From Chelatococcus reniformis (GTDB lineage Bacteria > Pseudomonadota > Alphaproteobacteria > Rhizobiales > Beijerinckiaceae), in contig NZ_BMGG01000006.1 in NCBI RefSeq assembly GCF_014640075.1, positions 1 to 64,000 on the forward strand: a stretch of DNA of 64,000 nucleotides, read 5' to 3'. The notes under the pieces were generated by a model that saw only the letters and a list, made by a program, of their open reading frames with translations, was not told the origin of the DNA and did no database searches. The position numbers were made by a program, and so were the translations under genes. Below are positions 53,702 to 62,205 of the stretch, in pieces; position 1 is the stretch's first letter; each line of letters begins with the position of its first letter.

Positions 53702-56700
53702 TCAGTGCCCGGTGCTCGGCATCGCGGCGGCCGGCGGCGGGCCGGCCTCGGCCGCGTCTTCCTGCGCGGCCGGCGGATCGGCCGCCACCCGCCGGCGCTG
53801 GAACATGCGCATCACGACGACGAAGAAGACCGGCACGAAGAACACCGCGAGCACCGTCGCGGCGATCATGCCACCCATCACGCCCGTGCCGATCTCCTGC
53901 TGGCTCTTCGATGCGGCACCGGTCGCGATGGCCAGGGGCACCACGCCGAAGATGAAGGCCAGCGAGGTCATGACGATCGGGCGGAAGCGCTGCGTCGCCG
54001 CCTGCACGGTCGCCTCGATCAGCGATGTGCCGGGCTTCCAGAGCTCCCGGGCGAACTCGACGATGAGGATCGCATTCTTGGCGGAGAGGCCGATGATGGT
54101 GATCAGGCCGATCTTGAAATAGACGTCATTGGGCATGCCGCGCAGATAGACGGCGGCGACCGCCCCGATGACGCCGAGGGGAATGACCAGCAGCACCGAG
54201 AACGGGATCGACCAGCTCTCGTAGAGCGCCGCCAGGCAGAGGAAGACGATCAGGATCGACAGCGCCAGGAGCAGCGACGCCTGGGATCCTGCCTCCTTCT
54301 CCTGCAGCGATTGGCCTGTCCAGGTGTAGCCGAAGCCCTTGGGCAGCTGCTCCATCAGCCGCTCCATCTCGGCGATCGCCTGGCCGGTCGTGTAGCCCGG
54401 CGCTGGCTCGCCCGTGACGCGGACCGACTGATAGCCATTGAAGCCGACGATCTGCGCCGGGCCGACGCTCCACTTCAGGCTGGCGAAGGACGACATGGGC
54501 ACCACGGCGCCGTTGACGTTCTTGACGGTATAATTGAGCAGATCCGACGCATTGAGCCGTTGCAGATCCTCGGACTGCACGATCACGCGCTGCATCTTGC
54601 CGCGGTTGGGGAAGTCGTTGGTGTAGACCGATCCCAGGTTCACCTGGATGGTGTCGTTGATGTCCTTGAAGTCGACGCCGAGCGCCGCCGCCTTCTCGCG
54701 GTCGATGACCAGCTCGGCCTGCGGCGCCGGCGGCAGCCCCTCCACGTAGACGTTGCGGAGCACCGGGCTGCTGCGGGCAAGCCCCAGGAGTTGCTGCTCG
54801 GCGGCCATCAATGCGGAGTAGCCCATCTGCGCCCGGTCCTGCAGGCGCAGGCTGAATCCGGAGGCGTTGCCGAGATTGTCGATCGGCGGTGGCTCGAGCG
54901 CCTGGATGACCGCGTCGCGATAGCTGGCCAGCGCCTTGTTGGTGCCGCTCACCAGGGCCGCGGCCGAGTTGGCGCCGTCGCGCTCGCTCCACGGCTTCAG
55001 CGTCACGAAGGCCTGCGACGTCATCTGGCCCTGGCCGGAATACGAGAAGCCATTGACGACCGTGACCGTGGCGACGCCCGGCTGGGCCATCAGGTGTTCT
55101 TCGACCTTCTTCACGGCGGCCAGCGTGCGGTTGAAGGAGGAGCCGGGGGGCGTCTGGATGTCGACGGTGAAGAAGCCCTGGTCTTCCAGCGGCAGGAAGC
55201 CTTCCGGCATGCGCACGAAGGCATAGCCGAGCCCGCCCAGGAGGATCAGATAGACCATCATGACGCGCCCGCTACGCGCCAGCAGGCGAGAAACACCGCG
55301 TCCGTAACGCGCCGTCTCGCGGTCGACGAACCTGTTGAACCAGCCGAAGACGCCGCCCTTGGCGTGGCCGTGACCCCTGGCGATCGGCTTCAGCAGGGTG
55401 GCGCAGAGCGCCGGCGTCAGCGACAGCGCCAGCAGCGCCGAAAAGGCGATCGAGGTCACCATGGCGATGGAGAACTGCCGGTAGATGATGCCGACCGATC
55501 CCGGGAAGAAAGCCATCGGGATGAACACCGCGACGAGTACCAGCGTGATGCCGATGATCGCGCCGGTGATCTGGTCCATCGCCTTGCGCGTCGCCTCTTT
55601 GGGTGACAACCCCTCCTCGTTCATGATGCGCTCGACGTTCTCGACCACGACGATTGCATCGTCGACGAGGATGCCGATGGCCAGCACCATGCCGAACATG
55701 GTGAGCACGTTCACCGAGAAGCCGGCGAGCATCATCACCGTGCAGGTGCCGAGCAAGGCGATTGGCACGACGATGGTCGGAATGAGCGTGTAGCGGATGT
55801 TCTGGAGAAACAGGAACATCACGAGAAAGACCAGCGCCACCGCCTCGATGAGCGTGTGGATGACCTTCTCGATCGAGGCCTCGACCGCAGGCGTGATGTC
55901 GTAGGGAATGTCCCACTTCAGGTTGCTGGGAAAGAACTGGGACAGCTCCTGCATCTTGGCGCGAATGGCCTTGGCCGTCTCCATGGCGTTGCCGTCGGGC
56001 GCCAAGGTCACCGAGATGCCGGCCGCCTCGCCGCCGTTCAGCCGCGTGGTGAACTTGTAGTCCTCGCCGCCGAGCTCGATGCGCGCCACGTCCCGCAGCC
56101 GCACGGTCGAACCGTCTGGATTGGCCCGCAGGACGATGGCGCCGAACTCCTCGGGCGCCCGCATCTGGCCCTTGACGGTGATGGGGAAGTTGACGCCGTG
56201 GGTCGACGGGCTCGGCTGGGCGCCGACGGCGCCCGAGGCCACCTGGACGTTCTGGTTCTGGATCGCGGTCGAGACGTCGGACGCGTTGAGCGAGAAGCCG
56301 CGCAGCTTGTCCGGATCGACCCAGACGCGCAGGCTTCGCTCCGTCGAATAGAGCGTCGCGCGTCCGACGCCGGGGATGCGGCGGATCTCGTTGATGACGT
56401 TGCGAATCAGGAAGTCGCCGAGCCCCACCTCGTCCATGGAGCCGTCGGTGGAGACCAGGGTAATGATCACCAGCGTGGCGGCGGAGGCCTCCTCGACCAG
56501 GATGCCCTGCTGGCGGACCTCGGCCGGCAGGCGCGCCTCCACTCGCTTCAAGCGGTTCTGCACCTCGACCGAGGCGTAGCCCGGATCGGTGCCCGGCTTG
56601 AACGAGGCCGTAATCTCGACGACGCCGAAGGAATCGCTCGCCGATTCAAAGCTCTGGATGTTGGCCGCGCCGTTGAGCTCGTCCTCGATGAGGCGCGTCG

Positions 56701-56881
56701 TACCCGTGTAGAGATCCTCGACGGAGGCGCCCGGAAATGCGGTGGAGAGCGCGATCGAAGGCGGCGCAATGATCGGATATTGCGCCACGGGCAGGTTCGG
56801 GATGGCAATCAAGCCACCCAGGCAAATGAATAGCGCGAAGACCCAGGCGAAAATCGGCCGGTCAATGAAGAAGCGAGCCAT
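53702..56881 (-). CDS. RND multidrug efflux pump, AcrB/HAE1 type
   Basis: A 1059-residue inner-membrane pump. FFIDRPIFAWVFALFICLGG at the N-terminus, the proton-relay pair Asp407-Asp408 (GILVDDAIVVVENV) at the same numbers as in E. coli AcrB, and FPGASVEDLY are diagnostic of the HAE1 family. Twelve helices and two large periplasmic loops fit the length. I chose ATG 56881 (MARFF), as the upstream in-frame ATG adds an atypical tail. The adaptor gene lies 129 bp upstream in the same direction. No outer-membrane channel gene or dedicated regulator is visible, so a TolC elsewhere must serve. Confidence 0.93.
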   Translation of the reverse strand: MARFFIDRPIFAWVFALFICLGGLIAIPNLPVAQYPIIAPPSIALSTAFPGASVEDLYTGTTRLIEDELNGAANIQSFESASDSFGVVEITASFKPGTDPGYASVEVQNRLKRVEARLPAEVRQQGILVEEASAATLVIITLVSTDGSMDEVGLGDFLIRNVINEIRRIPGVGRATLYSTERSLRVWVDPDKLRGFSLNASDVSTAIQNQNVQVASGAVGAQPSPSTHGVNFPITVKGQMRAPEEFGAIVLRANPDGSTVRLRDVARIELGGEDYKFTTRLNGGEAAGISVTLAPDGNAMETAKAIRAKMQELSQFFPSNLKWDIPYDITPAVEASIEKVIHTLIEAVALVFLVMFLFLQNIRYTLIPTIVVPIALLGTCTVMMLAGFSVNVLTMFGMVLAIGILVDDAIVVVENVERIMNEEGLSPKEATRKAMDQITGAIIGITLVLVAVFIPMAFFPGSVGIIYRQFSIAMVTSIAFSALLALSLTPALCATLLKPIARGHGHAKGGVFGWFNRFVDRETARYGRGVSRLLARSGRVMMVYLILLGGLGYAFVRMPEGFLPLEDQGFFTVDIQTPPGSSFNRTLAAVKKVEEHLMAQPGVATVTVVNGFSYSGQGQMTSQAFVTLKPWSERDGANSAAALVSGTNKALASYRDAVIQALEPPPIDNLGNASGFSLRLQDRAQMGYSALMAAEQQLLGLARSSPVLRNVYVEGLPPAPQAELVIDREKAAALGVDFKDINDTIQVNLGSVYTNDFPNRGKMQRVIVQSEDLQRLNASDLLNYTVKNVNGAVVPMSSFASLKWSVGPAQIVGFNGYQSVRVTGEPAPGYTTGQAIAEMERLMEQLPKGFGYTWTGQSLQEKEAGSQASLLLALSILIVFLCLAALYESWSIPFSVLLVIPLGVIGAVAAVYLRGMPNDVYFKIGLITIIGLSAKNAILIVEFARELWKPGTSLIEATVQAATQRFRPIVMTSLAFIFGVVPLAIATGAASKSQQEIGTGVMGGMIAATVLAVFFVPVFFVVVMRMFQRRRVAADPPAAQEDAAEAGPPPAAAMPSTGH

Positions 56882-57010
56882 GGAGACCGCAGATGTAGAC
56901 GAGAACGGGGGTGCCGGCGGCGCAAGGCGGCACACGGCGTCGAAGGATGGTCAGGCCAAGGCCGGGCAGCCGCCGGCGAGCACGATGGCCCGCCGGCCGC
57001 TGCCGTTGGC

Positions 57011-58249
57011 TTAGCGGATCAGGGCCGAGCCGGCCGAGCTGACGTTGCCAGCGGCCTGAGCACTCGCCTGGCGCGTCCGCGCGGCGGTCGGAGCGGCCGT
57101 GGGCCTGACCTGCATGCCCGCGTTGATCCGCTGAAAGCCTTCAACCACGACGCGCTCACCCGGCTTGAGCCCCTGCCGGACAAGCCAGCTCGACCCGACC
57201 ACGGGCCCCAGCTCGACCGGCTGGCGCATCACCTTGTCGTCCGCCTTCACGACCCAGACCTCGGCCTTGCCATCGACGGTGCGCTGGATCGCCTGCTGCG
57301 GCAGGGTGATGGCATCGACGTCCACCCCCTGCTGGAGGCGAGCCCGCACATACATGCCGGGAAGCAGTTCGTCGTGGGGGTTGGGAAACTGGACGCGGAG
57401 GGTCACCTGCCCCGTGCCGGGGTCGGTCGTGACATCGGAGAACAGCAGCTTGCCCGGGTGCCCATAGGGCGTCCCGTCGTCCAGGATCAGTTGCACGGCA
57501 GCTGCGGCCTCGTCCAGGCTGGCAAGCTCGCCGCTCGCCAGGTCCCGGCGCAGCCGGTTCAGCTCGCCGACCGATTGGGTGATGTCGACGTAGATGGGAT
57601 CGAGTTGCTGGATCGTCGCGAGCACACCGCCGCCGGTCGCATCGATCAATGCGCCTTCGGTCAGCAGCGCCCGGCCGATCTTGCCGGAAATCGGCGCGCG
57701 CACGTTCGTGTAGTCCAGGTTGAGGCGGGCCCGGTCGCGCGAGGCCTTCGCAGCATCGACGTCGGCCTCGGCCTGCTTTTGTGTGGCGACGGCCACGTCG
57801 TACTGGGCCTGGCTGGCCGCCTGGCGGCTCAGCAGGGCCTTCAGGCGCTCGGCCTGCTGGCGCGTCAGCACCAGATTCGCCTCGGCACGGTCGAGCGCGG
57901 CCTCGGCGCTGGCGAGTTCGACGCGGTAGGGCGCGGGATCGATGGTGTAGAGGACGCTGCCCTCGGTCACCCGGCTGCCCTGCTCGAAGGTTCGCTTGAC
58001 GACGAGGCCGCCGACGCGGGCACGCACCTCGGCGATCCGCGTGGGCGTGACGCGTCCCGGCAATTCGCGTTCGTAGGGAATGGGCTCCGGCGTCACCGTC
58101 ATCACGGCGACCTCGGGCGGCGGGGCCGGCGGGGCCGCCTGCGCCTTGGCGCTGGGCTCGGTGCAGGCCGACAGGGCCAACGGCGCGATCAGCAGCAAGG
58201 GATAGGCGCAGCGTCTCGCTTTCGCGGCGCGACTTGAACGTTCAGACAT
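57011..58249 (-). CDS. RND efflux adaptor (membrane fusion protein, AcrA type)
   Basis: A 412-residue lipoprotein. Residues 1-28 are a lipoprotein signal with lipobox LSAC (Cys29). The lipoyl halves (VTPTRIAEVRARVGG and VRAPISGKIGRALL) flank a helical hairpin of ~70 residues, and the barrel region contains GELNRLRRDL and LLPGMYVRARL. It links the AcrB-type pump to an outer-membrane channel. I chose ATG 58249; in-frame upstream ATG 58321 would put the signal peptide inside the protein. Operon with the pump gene. Confidence 0.9.
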   Translation of the reverse strand: MSERSSRAAKARRCAYPLLLIAPLALSACTEPSAKAQAAPPAPPPEVAVMTVTPEPIPYERELPGRVTPTRIAEVRARVGGLVVKRTFEQGSRVTEGSVLYTIDPAPYRVELASAEAALDRAEANLVLTRQQAERLKALLSRQAASQAQYDVAVATQKQAEADVDAAKASRDRARLNLDYTNVRAPISGKIGRALLTEGALIDATGGGVLATIQQLDPIYVDITQSVGELNRLRRDLASGELASLDEAAAAVQLILDDGTPYGHPGKLLFSDVTTDPGTGQVTLRVQFPNPHDELLPGMYVRARLQQGVDVDAITLPQQAIQRTVDGKAEVWVVKADDKVMRQPVELGPVVGSSWLVRQGLKPGERVVVEGFQRINAGMQVRPTAAPTAARTRQASAQAAGNVSSAGSALIR

Positions 58250-58399
58250 GGTGACAATCGCCCCATTCGCTCCGACACGGCGCGCGCGACCTCGGTCAGC
58301 CAGCACTCCGGTGGGCGTCAATCGTGGAAAACCACTCGCTCACGAATCCATCGGGGATTGCGACAACGCTTCGGCGCGAACCGTCGCGTCGGGCAAATC

Positions 58400-58750
58400 C
58401 TAGGCTGCGTCAGCTTTGGGGGGGCGTTCGTCAGGGCTCAGACTGCGAGACCGGGCGCTCTCGTTGGTCGCGACCACCTTCGACCAGAAGGAGAATTCAG
58501 TGACCACCGCGGGGCACAACGCAAGCGTAATGTGGGACAGATCGGGGTCTGCCGCACAATTTGCGTTGCCGATGAAATGTCTCGGGACGCTGGCCGCCGC
58601 ATTGTCGGGCGCTGCCGCGCTCACTACGGACTCGATGCTCGACGTCGGCTCGTAGTCGGGGACCGCCTGCTGAGTGGCGGGCAGGATAATGCCCATCCAC
58701 AGCAGCAAGGCGATGCCGAGATATGAGATCGAGCTCCGATTCATAGCCAT
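58400..58750 (-). CDS. Small exported protein of unknown function
   Basis: A 116-residue frame with a clear N-terminal hydrophobic segment (SISYLGIALLLWMGIILPAT) that could be a signal peptide or anchor. It has two Cys in the mature part (NANCAADPDL and LALCPAVV). No family is recognised. ATGs at 58750 and 58744 are both possible, with AAGGGC some way upstream. It lies upstream of the efflux adaptor gene but is separated by 150 bp. Confidence 0.45.
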   Translation of the reverse strand: MAMNRSSISYLGIALLLWMGIILPATQQAVPDYEPTSSIESVVSAAAPDNAAASVPRHFIGNANCAADPDLSHITLALCPAVVTEFSFWSKVVATNESARSRSLSPDERPPKADAA

Positions 58751-59023
58751 CAGTCTAAGAACGCCCTTGCTGCGTTGCAATACGACTGCGACATTCTGTC
58801 CAGAAGTATAGGAAATCTTCAGGATTGTGGCAACAAGATGAAAATGGGTAAGACGCTTCGAGTCGCGCCCTGCCGGGAATGGATCGCAGTCTAGCCGCAG
58901 GATTGACTGATAGCGCACCGTGGTCTATTTTTGTTCACTCGACTAAAATATGAGCGCGTCGGGGCTGAAGACTGCCTCTTCTGAGGTCATGAAATCCAGC
59001 GGCCTGTCGCCTAAGTTTATTGC
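58751..59023. other. Intergenic region between two small orphan genes
   Basis: About 270 bp with locally higher AT content (for example around 58925-58950). It may carry divergent promoters for the small genes on each side. No specific site assigned. Confidence 0.35.
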
Positions 59024-59401
59024 ATGGGTATTGCCTGGCGCACGATGGCGAGGTCGGTCGATTGCCGAACGACGGTTTGGCGCGTTCGGCTGAGCCGATT
59101 GCTGCTGCTCCTGGTCGCCGCGACCTCCATCGGCATGAAGCTGGACCTGGACCATCTCGCCGTCCCGCGCGACGCGGGCGTCACAGTCGAGCAGCGCTTA
59201 ACCGCTGCGAGTCCGTCCCAAGCGCGGATCGAAGCGAGCGACGCCCCTTCGTGTCTCGACGTCGAATGTCCGCGGCTGGCGCCGCTCGCCTATTGCGTCG
59301 TAGGCCTTCGCGTCGCGCATCCAGTGACCTACCCCCGTCTCGCTGAGCCGCGCTGCGCGCATCAGAGCGAGAGCCCCCCTCTGCGACCGCCACGCGCCTG
59401 A
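59024..59401 (+). CDS. Hypothetical small membrane-associated protein
   Basis: A 125-residue frame with one hydrophobic segment (LSRLLLLLVAATSIGM near residue 24) and a Pro-rich C-terminus ending in LRPPRA. ATGs at 59024 and 59045 are possible, neither with a strong ribosome-binding site. No family recognised. It could be a chance frame in GC-rich DNA; the hydrophobic helix is the main argument in favour. Confidence 0.35.
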   Translation: MGIAWRTMARSVDCRTTVWRVRLSRLLLLLVAATSIGMKLDLDHLAVPRDAGVTVEQRLTAASPSQARIEASDAPSCLDVECPRLAPLAYCVVGLRVAHPVTYPRLAEPRCAHQSESPPLRPPRA

Positions 59402-60006
59402 GGCTCCGCCTCAGCCGCTGGTAGATCAGCCGCCCCGCCCTGCCGCCTCCAACGACGGCCAGGGTGAGCAGGCTGTCGGCCTCCACCGCACAACATTGCG
59501 AGCTGCCGTTCCCAGGCCGTAGCCGGCCGGCAGCAGCGCCCTTGGAGCACATATGTCGCTCGCGCACTCTATTCTGCTCGCCGTTCGCCTCCTCGATCCC
59601 GGCCTGAATCCGGAGTTTCCCCGTGCCGAGCCGGCCTTCACGTCCGAAGGTCGGCTGGTGAGGACATCGCGGGGAACGCTCTGCATCGACGGCCCGCATC
59701 ACCCCCACCGCGTGCACAAGCTACCCTCCGCCCCGGCCACATCGTCGGGCCACCACCGCGAACCGACGCGGGATAGCTACGTCCACTGCTCGGCGGAGAC
59801 ACTCGAGCGCGAGCGGCTCGGCGCCAGGTGAGAGCGTTGCAGGTGAGAGCGCTGGAGGCCGCACGTGGCACGCTGCCGCCGCGGCACAGCGGCCAACGTC
59901 GAAGCCGTGGCGCCTTGTACCGGAGCCCGGGCGTCGCAGTTCGGTTGCAGCGGACACCCGGCGGCGAGAGGATGGAGCACGCCCGTCGCCGAGCAACGAG
60001 CCAGCC
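59402..60006. other. Intergenic region with a short direct repeat
   Basis: About 600 bp with no supported gene. CAGGTGAGAGCG occurs at 59825-59836 and again at 59840-59851. Frames on both strands are open but lack domains and good starts. Confidence 0.4.
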
Positions 60007-60681
60007 ATGACGACCCTGGAAGACGTGACGATCGCGGTCGATGCCTACATCCGCGTCAGCGGGCTCTGGCAGCGGCCGGCGGCGGCGCGCGCCGTCCTGG
60101 TGCTGGCCCACGGCGCCGGCGTTGGCATGGCCCACAGAACGATGGCGGCGCTGGCCGATGGACTGGCGGACCGCAAGGTGGCCACGCTGCGCTATCAGTT
60201 TCCTTACATGGAGCGCGGCGGTGGCCGGCCCGACGGGCCCGCGCTCGCCCAGGCGACGGTGCGCGCGGCCGTCGCGGAGGCTGGCCGGCTGGCCGGTGCC
60301 CTGCCGCTGTTCGCCGGCGGCCGCTCATTCGGCGGCCGCATGACCTCTCAGGCACAAGCCGCAACGCCCCTAGCCGGCGTGCGCGGCCTGGTGTTCTTCG
60401 CGTTTCCGCTGCATCCAGCCGGCAAACCGGCGACCGCCCGTGCCGAACACCTCGGGACCATCGCCATCCCCATGTTGTTCCTTCAGGGCAGCCGCGACGC
60501 GCTTGCAGCGCTCGATTTGCTGGAGCCGGTCGTCGCCGGGCTCGGGACTTTCGCGACGCTCGTGCTGGCGCCCGATGCCGATCATTCGTTTCACGTTCCC
60601 GCCAGGACCGGGCGCAAGGACGCGGACGTGCTTGCCGACCTGCTCGACATCGCCGCGGCGTGGATGGCTGGCGCCGGCTGA
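60007..60681 (+). CDS. Alpha/beta hydrolase, KANL3/Tex30-like
   Basis: A 224-residue protein. VLVLAHGAGVGMAHRTM near residue 30, TLRYQFPYMERGGGRPD near residue 59 and AGGRSFGGRMTS (Ser in GxSxG) near residue 101 match the KANL3/Tex30 subfamily of alpha/beta hydrolases. FLQGSRDAL and ADHSFHVP supply the Asp and His. The biochemical function of bacterial members is not defined. A terminator-like hairpin follows, so it is probably a single-gene unit. Confidence 0.8.
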   Translation: MTTLEDVTIAVDAYIRVSGLWQRPAAARAVLVLAHGAGVGMAHRTMAALADGLADRKVATLRYQFPYMERGGGRPDGPALAQATVRAAVAEAGRLAGALPLFAGGRSFGGRMTSQAQAATPLAGVRGLVFFAFPLHPAGKPATARAEHLGTIAIPMLFLQGSRDALAALDLLEPVVAGLGTFATLVLAPDADHSFHVPARTGRKDADVLADLLDIAAAWMAGAG

Positions 60682-60730
60682 AGGGCGGCCCCGACGACGC
60701 GGCGGGCACTGCGCGTGTCGGCACGGAACC

Positions 60731-60760
60731 GAGCCCGGAGTGGCTTGCCGGGCTCCCTTT
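60731..60760 (+). terminator. Intrinsic terminator after the KANL3-like gene
   Basis: GAGCCCGG and CCGGGCTC form an exact 8-bp stem with a 9-base loop, followed by CCTTTCCCT. The T content is modest but the position, 50 bp past the stop, fits termination. Confidence 0.55.
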
Positions 60761-60810
60761 CCCTCCAGCGCGGTCGTTCGGCCCGTGGGCACGTCCGGCC
60801 GGCAGAGCGA

Positions 60811-60834
60811 TTGACAGTATTTTATAAAAAATAC
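60811..60834 (+). promoter_or_regulatory. TTGACA box overlapping an AT-rich palindrome upstream of the liv-type operon
   Basis: TTGACA at 60811-60816 matches the -35 consensus. It directly abuts the palindrome GTATTTT-ATAA-AAAATAC (60817-60834), whose 7-base arms pair exactly. The palindrome would occupy the -35/-10 spacer, where a bound repressor of the GntR type would block transcription. No -10 box at ideal spacing is evident. Confidence 0.45.
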
Positions 60835-60882
60835 ACGATCTGCCTCAGCCGACGCTGATCGGACAATAAATCGGGAGGAAAC

Positions 60883-62133
60883 ATGGCCCTGACGAGACGG
60901 TCAGTGGTGGCCGCAGGCGTTGCGGCTGCTGCGTTCACTGCAGCGCCCGTGCGGCGGGCGCGATCGCAATCGGCGCCGCTGCGCATCGGCATCATGTTCC
61001 CCATGTCCGGGATAGGGGCGGAAGCGGGAACGGCTTGGCTGCGCGGCGCCGAGCTGGCCGCGGCGCAATGGAATCGCTCCGGCGGCCTCCTCGGCCGGCA
61101 GATCGAGCTGGTGGTCCGCGACGACAAGTATTCGAGCGCCGGCTCGGTGGCCGCCGGGCGCGAGCTTGCCGGCATGGGCATCAACCTGCTGGTCGGCGCC
61201 GCGCAGTCGCCGATGGCGCTGGGGCTGTCGCCCGTGCTCGGCGAGCTCAAGGCCCTCTGCGTCGCGCCGACGCCGGCGGCCATGTCGCTCACCCACGAGA
61301 ACTTCAACCGGAACTTCTTCCGTCTCTGTCCCAACGCCTACACGCTGTACAGCGGGCTCGCCAAGATCGTGGCGACCCGCCATCCCGACGTCAGCGAATG
61401 GGCGAGCATCTCCTTCGACAGCGAGTACGGCCGCGACTCGGTGCGCTTCTTCGAATATGGCGTGCGCCACGCGGCCGGCGGCCGCAGCATCAACTTCCAG
61501 CCGCCGATCTTCGTGCCGCCGACCAAGACCGACCTCAAGGTCGAGATCAATGCGCTGATGAACTCGCCGGCGCAGGGACTCTACCTCGGCCTCATCGCCG
61601 CCCCCTGCATCAGCTTCCTGCAGCAGGCCCGCGCCGTCGGCCTGAACCGCAAGCTCAAGGTGATCGGCGAGGCGGGCACCGACCTGCTCATCGGCCGGGC
61701 CATGCAGAAGTCGACCCCGACCAATCTGTGGTCCGTCACCTACTGGTTTCCCGAGCACGAACCGTTCAAGAGCAACCCCATCAGCGAAGCGCTCTTCAAG
61801 GACTACGTCGCCGCCACCAACGACCGCCATCCCATCGGCTTGCTGACCACCAGCCACCGCGCCTGCCTCGCCCTGTTCAACGCGGTGAAGAAGGCCAACG
61901 CCACGGACACCGACAGCGTCATCTCGGCGCTCGAAGGGCTCACCTTCGACACGATCGGCGGCCCCTACTCGATCCGCAAGGAGGATCACCAGGGCTACGG
62001 CACCTCCTTCTACGCCAAGGTAGGGCCCCGTGATGCGCAGCCGTTCTACGGCCTCGACACCCTGGAGCAGTTGTCCGACGCCGAGGTGATCGAACCGGCC
62101 ACGCCCGGCCGGAAGTTCGAGTTGCCGAGCTGA
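60883..62133 (+). CDS. Branched-chain-type ABC substrate-binding protein (LivK-like)
   Basis: A 416-residue periplasmic protein. The N-terminus MALTRRSVVAAGVAAAAF is a twin-arginine signal, with cleavage near RARS. LRIGIMFPMSGIGAEAGTAWLRGAELAAAQ is split over the family's first strands, and KLKVIGEAGTDLLIG lies in the second lobe. ATG 60883 follows GGGAGGAAAC. Such proteins bind amino acids, amides, urea or aromatic acids and feed HAAT-type importers. The fused permease follows after 72 bp. Ligand unknown. Confidence 0.9.
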   Translation: MALTRRSVVAAGVAAAAFTAAPVRRARSQSAPLRIGIMFPMSGIGAEAGTAWLRGAELAAAQWNRSGGLLGRQIELVVRDDKYSSAGSVAAGRELAGMGINLLVGAAQSPMALGLSPVLGELKALCVAPTPAAMSLTHENFNRNFFRLCPNAYTLYSGLAKIVATRHPDVSEWASISFDSEYGRDSVRFFEYGVRHAAGGRSINFQPPIFVPPTKTDLKVEINALMNSPAQGLYLGLIAAPCISFLQQARAVGLNRKLKVIGEAGTDLLIGRAMQKSTPTNLWSVTYWFPEHEPFKSNPISEALFKDYVAATNDRHPIGLLTTSHRACLALFNAVKKANATDTDSVISALEGLTFDTIGGPYSIRKEDHQGYGTSFYAKVGPRDAQPFYGLDTLEQLSDAEVIEPATPGRKFELPS

Positions 62134-62205
62134 CGCGGTCGCCTGAGCCGGCACGCGGCAAGGCCGCCGCCGACGGCCGGCCGGCCCCAGGACGGGGATG
62201 ACGCG

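Noticed and set aside
53276..55606. A 776-residue open frame on the plus strand
   Set aside because: It is antisense to the AcrB-type pump, whose proton-relay residues and length are intact.
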